This document shows positions 6,765 to 8,284 of a stretch of DNA of 8,284 nt, one piece after another (the stretch's first letter is position 1; the number at the start of each line of letters is the position of its first letter). Origin of the DNA: Bacteroidia bacterium (GTDB lineage: Bacteria > Bacteroidota > Bacteroidia > Chitinophagales > Saprospiraceae); assembly GCA_030431945.1 (NCBI GenBank), contig JAUIIF010000175.1:1-8284 (forward strand). The letters are read 5' to 3'. The position numbers and the translations under genes were made by a program. Below the pieces are notes generated by a model that had not been told where the DNA came from, searched no databases, and saw only the letters and a list, made by a program, of their open reading frames with translations.

Positions 6765-6920
6765 ACCGCAGGAAATTCGGTGACTTTCCTCCGTTGCTCC
6801 CAATCCTTCTTCGCCGGCATCCTGCGATCGCGCCACCTGCTCCTGTTTGATTTTAACAGTCCGCCAAACAAGAAAATCTATTTCCTAACCGTTATCTTGT
6901 CGCATACCAACCAGCACTGA

Positions 6921-7355
6921 ATGATAAAACGTTACTTCCTCCTACCTGTCATCGCGGTTTTAAGTTTAGGTCTCGCTGCCCAGCGCACTGACGCCCCGAC
7001 GGGGCGTTGGCAAACCCTGGACGACGAAACGGGTGAGGCGAAATCCATCGTTGAAATCTATGAGCAGGATGGTAAATATTTTGGCCGGATCGCCAAAATC
7101 CTGACGGACAATAAAACCGCCGTCTGTACGGAATGCTCCGGGAAGAGGAAGGACCAGCCGATTGAAGGCATGGTCATCATTGAAAACCTGGAAAAATCCG
7201 GAGATACCTGGAAGGGCGGGACGATTCTCGACCCGAAGAAAGGCGCCGAATACCGCCTCTCCGCCTGGTTTGAAGAGGACCCGAACACTTTGTTCATCCG
7301 CGGAAAACACTGGACCGGCCTGTACCGGACCCAGGAGTGGAAACGCGCCCGGTAA
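6921..7355 (+). CDS. Secreted DUF2147 family protein
   Basis: A 144-residue exported protein of the DUF2147 family (PF09917), small periplasmic or surface proteins of unknown biochemical role. The signal peptide is about residues 1-20 (KR then a hydrophobic core ending LGLAA). The mature part has the family landmarks in order: GRWQT (28-32), IVEIYEQDGKYFGRI (43-57), the CTEC pair (Cys69, Cys72), an EGMVII strand, WKGGTILDP (97-105), YRL, FIRG (125-128) and a C-terminal RTQEW (136-140). Length is normal for the family. No ribosome site is visible before the ATG, which is usual in Bacteroidota. It is divergent from the repeat-protein gene and 99 nt ahead of the next gene. The cysteine pair may be a disulfide or metal site, but this is inference. 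Confidence 0.9.
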   Translation: MIKRYFLLPVIAVLSLGLAAQRTDAPTGRWQTLDDETGEAKSIVEIYEQDGKYFGRIAKILTDNKTAVCTECSGKRKDQPIEGMVIIENLEKSGDTWKGGTILDPKKGAEYRLSAWFEEDPNTLFIRGKHWTGLYRTQEWKRAR

Positions 7356-7365
7356 GTACGTCAAC

Positions 7366-7398
7366 GGGCAGTTTCGCCCTGGCCCCAGGCAGCTTTTT
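7366..7398 (+). terminator. Possible weak terminator after the DUF2147 gene
   Basis: Ten bases past the stop, GGGC (7366-7369) can pair with GCCC (7376-7379), and an alternative GCCCTG/CAGGC stem (7377-7390) leads into T5 (7394-7398). Stems are short and imperfect, so termination may be partial and the next gene may be reached by readthrough. Confidence 0.4.
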
Positions 7399-7412
7399 CC
7401 GGCTTTGCCGGA
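7398..7412. other. Perfect 6-bp hairpin TCCGGC-TTT-GCCGGA
   Basis: TCCGGC (7398-7403) pairs with GCCGGA (7407-7412) around a TTT loop. On the minus strand it is followed by A-rich sequence and on the plus strand by TCATTATA, so it lacks a proper U-tract. It may be a mRNA structure between the DUF2147 gene and the small gene. Confidence 0.35.
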
Positions 7413-7454
7413 TCATTATATAAAACCCAATTTCATCACTGCTTAAATCGAATC

Positions 7455-7691
7455 ATGAAGCAAACTTTTACTCCTAATGACATGGTCGCCTATTTGTACG
7501 GCGAAAGCACCCCGGCCCAGACGGAGGCGACGGAGGCAGCTCTGGCTGCTGACCCGGTACTCCGCGGAGAGCTGGCGGCGCTCACCCAGGCCCAGGCAGC
7601 GGTCCCCAAAGTGCGGTTCAACGCACGGCGGCGCTTGCTGAACGTGGTCCGTAATTACGCCTTCGGGCCGGACTTGCAGCTATCGGTATAG
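7455..7691 (+). CDS. Small anti-sigma-factor-like protein, 78 residues
   Basis: A short cytoplasmic protein of a type common in Bacteroidota. Its N-terminus, TPNDMVAYLYGESTPAQTEA followed by an Ala-rich helix (EAALAADPVLRGELAAL), resembles the N-terminal helical part of anti-sigma factors (the 'LIRYLYGE...' pattern). The Cys/His zinc-binding residues of classical zinc-finger anti-sigma factors are absent. There is no transmembrane segment and no partner sigma factor next to it. The second half (about 49-78) is basic (KVRFNARRRLLNVVRNYAF) and could bind nucleic acid or a protein partner. I infer a regulatory or stress-linked role only weakly. It sits 99 nt after the DUF2147 gene and is followed by a strong terminator, so it ends its transcript. 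Confidence 0.75.
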   Translation: MKQTFTPNDMVAYLYGESTPAQTEATEAALAADPVLRGELAALTQAQAAVPKVRFNARRRLLNVVRNYAFGPDLQLSV

Positions 7692-7701
7692 CCTCCGGCG
7701 C

Positions 7702-7718
7702 CGCACGCTCCGCGTGCG
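7702..7718. other. GC-rich hairpin CGCACGC-TCC-GCGTGCG
   Basis: A perfect 7-bp stem (7702-7708 with 7712-7718) with a TCC loop, 10 nt past the stop of the small gene and just before its terminator. A GGCGCC dyad lies directly before it. Probably a 3' mRNA structure. Confidence 0.45.
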
Positions 7719-7729
7719 CAGCGTACCAG

Positions 7730-7770
7730 CCGGCCCTGACCACTTCCCCTGGTTAGGGCCGGTGTTGTTT
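7730..7770 (+). terminator. Strong rho-independent terminator after the small gene
   Basis: CCGGCCCTGACCA (7730-7742) pairs with TGGTTAGGGCCGG (7750-7762) as a 13-bp stem with one G-U pair and a 7-nt loop, then a T-rich tail TGTTGTTT (7763-7770). It lies 38 nt past the stop at 7691. It separates the small gene from the metallophosphoesterase gene, which therefore needs its own promoter. I see no clear one between 7771 and 7858. Confidence 0.8.
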
Positions 7771-7858
7771 ACCCGGGGCTGTACCACAGAAGTCTCCGGC
7801 ACTGCCCGCCGCGAGCCCTGTCCTTTATCACCTCCCTACTCCGTACCCCACACTCCGT

Positions 7859-8284
7859 ATGAAAATCGGCCTCCTCTCCGACACCCATTCGTATCTGGAC
7901 CCCAAGGTCTTTGACCACTTCAAAAACTGCGACGAGATCTGGCACGCCGGAGATGTAGGCGACGCCGGACTACTCGATGAACTGGCAGCCTTTAAACCTA
8001 CCCGGGGCGTCTATGGCAATATTGACGACGCCTCGGTGCGCCAGCACTGGCCCCTCAATACCACCTTCACGGTAGCGGGCCTGACCGTTTTCATGACCCA
8101 CATTGGTGGCTACCCAGGCCGGTACACCGCCCGGGTACGTCAATTGCTGGATGACCTCCAGCCCGACCTCTACATCTGCGGTCACAGCCACATCCTGAAA
8201 GTAATGATGGATAAAAAACGAGGCATCCTGCACATGAACCCCGGTGCCTGTGGGCGGCACGGATTTCACAAAATCCGAACCTTA
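7859..8284 (+). CDS. YfcE/MJ0936-like metallophosphoesterase, 3' end outside the window
   Basis: Calcineurin-like phosphoesterase of the YfcE/MJ0936 subfamily, cytoplasmic enzymes that hydrolyse phosphodiesters with two metal ions; the natural substrate of the subfamily is poorly defined. Only 142 residues are in the window, about 85% of the usual ~165. The metal ligands are all present: SDTH (Asp8, His10), AGD (Asp32), GN (Asn54), TH (His81) and GHSH (His109, His111). The family's NPGA (127-130) and RTL (140-142) near the end are also there, so the active site is intact. The start ATG at 7859 is followed directly by KIGLLSDTH, the normal N-terminus. No signal peptide. The gene runs off the right edge, so its stop and any operon partner are unseen. 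Confidence 0.92.
   Translation, partial: MKIGLLSDTHSYLDPKVFDHFKNCDEIWHAGDVGDAGLLDELAAFKPTRGVYGNIDDASVRQHWPLNTTFTVAGLTVFMTHIGGYPGRYTARVRQLLDDLQPDLYICGHSHILKVMMDKKRGILHMNPGACGRHGFHKIRTL

Larger units (their letters stand above)
6566..6920. promoter_or_regulatory. Divergent intergenic region between repeat-protein and DUF2147 genes
   Basis: These 355 bp lie between two divergent start codons. Reading frames here (plus 6582-6920, minus 6677-6871) have no domain, signal or sensible composition, and I do not call genes. On the minus side a GACCTTTG (6590-6597), one base from the -7 consensus TAnnTTTG, lies 25 nt before the repeat-protein ATG, but it lacks a clear -33 TTG. On the plus side there is a better promoter at 6738-6764. 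The region also holds paired GTTAACT sites (6608-6614, 6630-6636), a TGTACA dyad (6647-6652) and a 20-nt motif (6712-6731) shared with the other intergenic spacer. Confidence 0.6.

Noticed and set aside
6582..6920. 112-residue plus-strand frame ending directly before the DUF2147 ATG
   Set aside because: No domain, signal peptide or plausible composition; it crosses the candidate promoters and the shared 20-nt motif.

Overview
The window looks like chromosomal DNA from a GC-rich marine-type Bacteroidota. Saprospiraceae/Lewinella relatives are my best guess, by inference only. The grounds are a TonB-dependent receptor with an N-terminal carboxypeptidase-regulatory-like domain, a type IX secretion (T9SS) C-terminal sorting domain, a Bacteroidota-type small anti-sigma-like protein, -7 promoter elements of the TAnnTTTG type, and no clear Shine-Dalgarno sequences.

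Layout: two large genes lie on the minus strand. The upstream one (3473-6565) encodes a secreted, very acidic, Gly/Asp-rich protein built from two tandem copies of a 457-residue unit plus a T9SS sorting tail. The downstream one (298-3213) encodes a 971-residue outer-membrane TonB-dependent receptor that is not of the SusC type, followed by a convincing rho-independent terminator (184-216). The 259-bp gap between them is packed with inverted repeats, including a roughly 100-bp imperfect palindrome. A divergent, mostly non-coding region (6566-6920) separates this pair from three plus-strand genes: a secreted DUF2147 protein (6921-7355), a 78-residue anti-sigma-like small protein (7455-7691) followed by a strong terminator, and the start of a YfcE/MJ0936-like metallophosphoesterase (7859 to beyond the right edge).

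How the genes may work together: the repeat protein and the receptor are probably one functional pair, with the T9SS protein on the cell surface and the receptor importing a ligand across the outer membrane. Similar proteins carrying the GEWGGL / DDGIE(F/W)FGG / DDGFDYDFGW motifs are, as far as I recall, found beside TonB receptors in other bacteria, but the ligand is not evident here. The three plus-strand genes look like ordinary housekeeping or envelope genes without an obvious link to the pair. The most unusual features are the 1371-bp in-frame duplication, the structured spacer between the pair, and a 20-nt motif shared (19/20) by two intergenic regions.
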